Of a stretch of DNA of 64,000 nt, positions 62,422 through 64,000 are shown piece after piece (position 1 is the stretch's first letter; every line of letters starts with the position of its first letter). Origin of the DNA: Enterovibrio qingdaonensis (GTDB lineage: Bacteria; Pseudomonadota; Gammaproteobacteria; Enterobacterales; Vibrionaceae). A program made the position numbers and the translations under genes. The notes beneath the pieces were generated by a model that made no database searches, was not told the origin of the DNA, and worked only from the letters and a program-made list of their open reading frames with translations. The stretch is taken from assembly GCF_028683135.1 (NCBI RefSeq), contig NZ_JAJUBB010000004.1, positions 248,001-312,000 of the forward strand. Reading direction: 5' to 3'.

Positions 62422-64000
62422 ATGTTAAAAGCGACCGACGTGTTGGACCCCAACTATGTCGAGCAGATGCCTGCGGCTTTGTGGCCGGACATTTCCACAC
62501 ACTATTGTGTGGATGAGGCGATCTTGCTTGAAAGGCTTTTGCCGCTTGCTACACCGACTGACGAAGAACGCAGGTTAACGGAACGGTCTGCCTCTGCATT
62601 GATTGAAAATGTGCGTGCAGACAAAAACGCCATTCAGATGATTGATGCCTTGCTGCTCGAATACAGCCTTGATACCCGTGAAGGGATCCTGCTGATGTGT
62701 TTGGCAGAAGCGCTTATGCGTGTTCCTGATGCCAAAACGGCAGATGCGCTGATCAAAGACAAGCTGGGGGTTGCGGATTGGAAAGCGCACCTGAAAAACT
62801 CAGACTCGCTTTTTGTCAACGCTTCAACCTGGGGGTTAATGCTGACCGGCAAAGTGGTTAACGTGGATGAGCGTACTGAGGGCAGTTCGACAAACGTCCT
62901 CAACCGGCTGGTCAATAAAATGAGCGAACCGGTGATCCGCCAGGCAATGCATCAAGCCATGAAAATCATGGGGCATCAATTTGTGCTTGGCCGGGACATT
63001 AATGAGGCGTTAGGAAACGCAAAAGCACCGCGTACACAAGGGTTTACCTACTCCTTTGATATGCTTGGTGAGGCAGCACTAACAGCCAGTGATGCGAAGA
63101 AATATTTTGATGATTACATGCTGGCTATTGAAACTGTCGCTCGTCATCTTAATGAGGGCTCCGGGCCAGCTCCGTCTGTTTCTATTAAGCTCTCAGCACT
63201 TCACCCTCGCTATGATGTTGCCAACAAAGACCGTGTGATGTCTGAGTTGTTTGAGACGGTTCTGGGGCTGTTAAAAAAGGCACGTGAACTGGGCGTTGCT
63301 ATCACTATTGATGCTGAAGAAGCCGATCGCCTTGAACTTTCTTTATCGCTTTTTGAAAAACTGTTCACAGACCAAGCCGTTGTTGGCTGGGGACAATTTG
63401 GATTGGTGGTTCAGGCGTATTCAAAACGTGCATTACCCGTGATTGTCTGGTTGGCGTCGTTGGCAAAAGCGAACGCTACCCCAATCCCGATGCGTCTTGT
63501 AAAAGGCGCGTATTGGGATAGCGAAATTAAGCTTTCCCAACAAAAAGGCCTATCAGGGTATCCCGTTTTCACACGCAAAGAAGGCACGGACGTTTCCTAT
63601 CTTGCTTGTGCCCGCTTTTTACTGAGCTCGCATATCAACGGCCTGATCTACCCACAGTTTGCAAGCCACAATGCGCAGACAGTCGCCGCTATTCATTCAA
63701 TGGCGAAACACACAGACTACGAATTCCAACGCCTGCATGGTATGGGTGATGCGCTCTATAACCACGCGAAAGCGGAGTTTGGGCAGCCAGTGAGAATTTA
63801 TGCACCAGTAGGTAGTCACAAAGACTTGCTGCCGTATTTGGTTCGTCGATTACTAGAAAATGGGGCGAACAGCTCATTTGTCCATCGCTTGGTGGATGCA
63901 CGTTGCCCAATTGGCGATTTAACACAACATCCTGTTGATACGCTGCTGGCGAATTCCACCTTAAACAACACGCGCATTCCGCTTCCTGTCGATATTTTTG
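62422..64000 (+). CDS. putA: Bifunctional proline dehydrogenase / P5C dehydrogenase PutA (partial, 3' end off the window)
   Basis: 526 codons up to the window edge without a stop. It starts MLKATDVLDPNYVEQMP and lacks the ribbon-helix-helix DNA-binding domain of E. coli-type trifunctional PutA, which agrees with a separate AraC-type regulator next door. The proline dehydrogenase barrel is recognised by TQGFTYSFDMLGEAALT in parts, VSIKLSALHPRY, TIDAEEADRLE, RLVKGAYWDSEIK and LHGMGDALY. It oxidises proline to glutamate via P5C with FAD and NAD. AAAGGAGAG is about 14 bases before the ATG, somewhat far. Confidence 0.92.
   Translation, partial: MLKATDVLDPNYVEQMPAALWPDISTHYCVDEAILLERLLPLATPTDEERRLTERSASALIENVRADKNAIQMIDALLLEYSLDTREGILLMCLAEALMRVPDAKTADALIKDKLGVADWKAHLKNSDSLFVNASTWGLMLTGKVVNVDERTEGSSTNVLNRLVNKMSEPVIRQAMHQAMKIMGHQFVLGRDINEALGNAKAPRTQGFTYSFDMLGEAALTASDAKKYFDDYMLAIETVARHLNEGSGPAPSVSIKLSALHPRYDVANKDRVMSELFETVLGLLKKARELGVAITIDAEEADRLELSLSLFEKLFTDQAVVGWGQFGLVVQAYSKRALPVIVWLASLAKANATPIPMRLVKGAYWDSEIKLSQQKGLSGYPVFTRKEGTDVSYLACARFLLSSHINGLIYPQFASHNAQTVAAIHSMAKHTDYEFQRLHGMGDALYNHAKAEFGQPVRIYAPVGSHKDLLPYLVRRLLENGANSSFVHRLVDARCPIGDLTQHPVDTLLANSTLNNTRIPLPVDIF

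Noticed and set aside
1-64000. tRNA or rRNA genes
   Set aside because: I saw no cloverleaf-like sequence or rRNA motif in the gaps; a covariance-model scan was not possible.

Overview
The window looks like the replication-origin region of the second chromosome of a member of the Vibrionaceae. The evidence is a minus-strand gene for the initiator RctB (34.6-36.6 kb), an iteron-rich origin next to it (36.6-37.9 kb), the chromosome II partition genes parA2-parB2 (37.9-40.1 kb), and five perfect copies of the parS2 motif NTTTACANTGTAAAN scattered over 16-46 kb. Other genes fit the family: vqmA, the lapG/lapD secretion locus, torECA, and many chemoreceptors. The genus is not certain; I would guess Vibrio, Grimontia or Enterovibrio.

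Layout. 0-6.8 kb: accessory metabolism (secreted esterase, SDR/LysR pair, DMT exporter, LysR, Tat-exported agmatine-deiminase-family protein) with a 266-bp MITE-like element at 4.35-4.61 kb. 6.9-15.4 kb: a small secreted repeat protein translationally coupled to a large chemoreceptor, a FAD oxidase divergent from a FeeM/LuxI-like acyltransferase, and a four-PAS soluble chemoreceptor. 15.6-18.4 kb: alpha/beta hydrolase, GNAT, globin, SRAP. 18.5-22.4 kb: torECA operon for TMAO respiration, including a 59-residue TorE. 22.6-24.3 kb: a second four-PAS chemoreceptor. 24.6-33.8 kb: alpha-glucoside use, with a five-gene ABC transporter plus GH13 operon, a separate GH13 paralogue lacking the catalytic glutamate, and a CDGSH/glutamate-synthase-like fusion.

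34.4-40.1 kb: rctB-ori2-parAB2. The origin has six 12-mers at an exact 23-bp pitch, one perfect DnaA box, a GATC- and AT-rich segment, seven further 12-mers including a perfect 34-bp palindrome, two 39-mer-like sites and one 29-mer-like site. 40.2-45.6 kb: tmcA, a PHP phosphatase, a PilZ-like protein and a FapA-family protein. 45.6-53.7 kb: a Lap-type type I secretion operon (LapC, LapE, OmpA-like lipoprotein, LapG, LapD, LapB) without its adhesin. 53.9-57.0 kb: a DctB/DctD-like two-component system whose regulator has lost the GAFTGA motif. 57.1-60.8 kb: pdxH, the quorum receptor gene vqmA with a probable vqmR sRNA, and an FGE/PEGA secreted protein. 61.1-61.4 kb: a second cluster of RctB-type sites, about 24 kb from ori2. 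61.4-64 kb: AraC regulator and putA, cut by the window edge.

The most interesting signals are the distal RctB-like cluster, the vqmR-vqmA module beside the Lap biofilm genes, the enzyme and regulator homologues that have lost key residues, and the acyltransferase/FAD oxidase pair.
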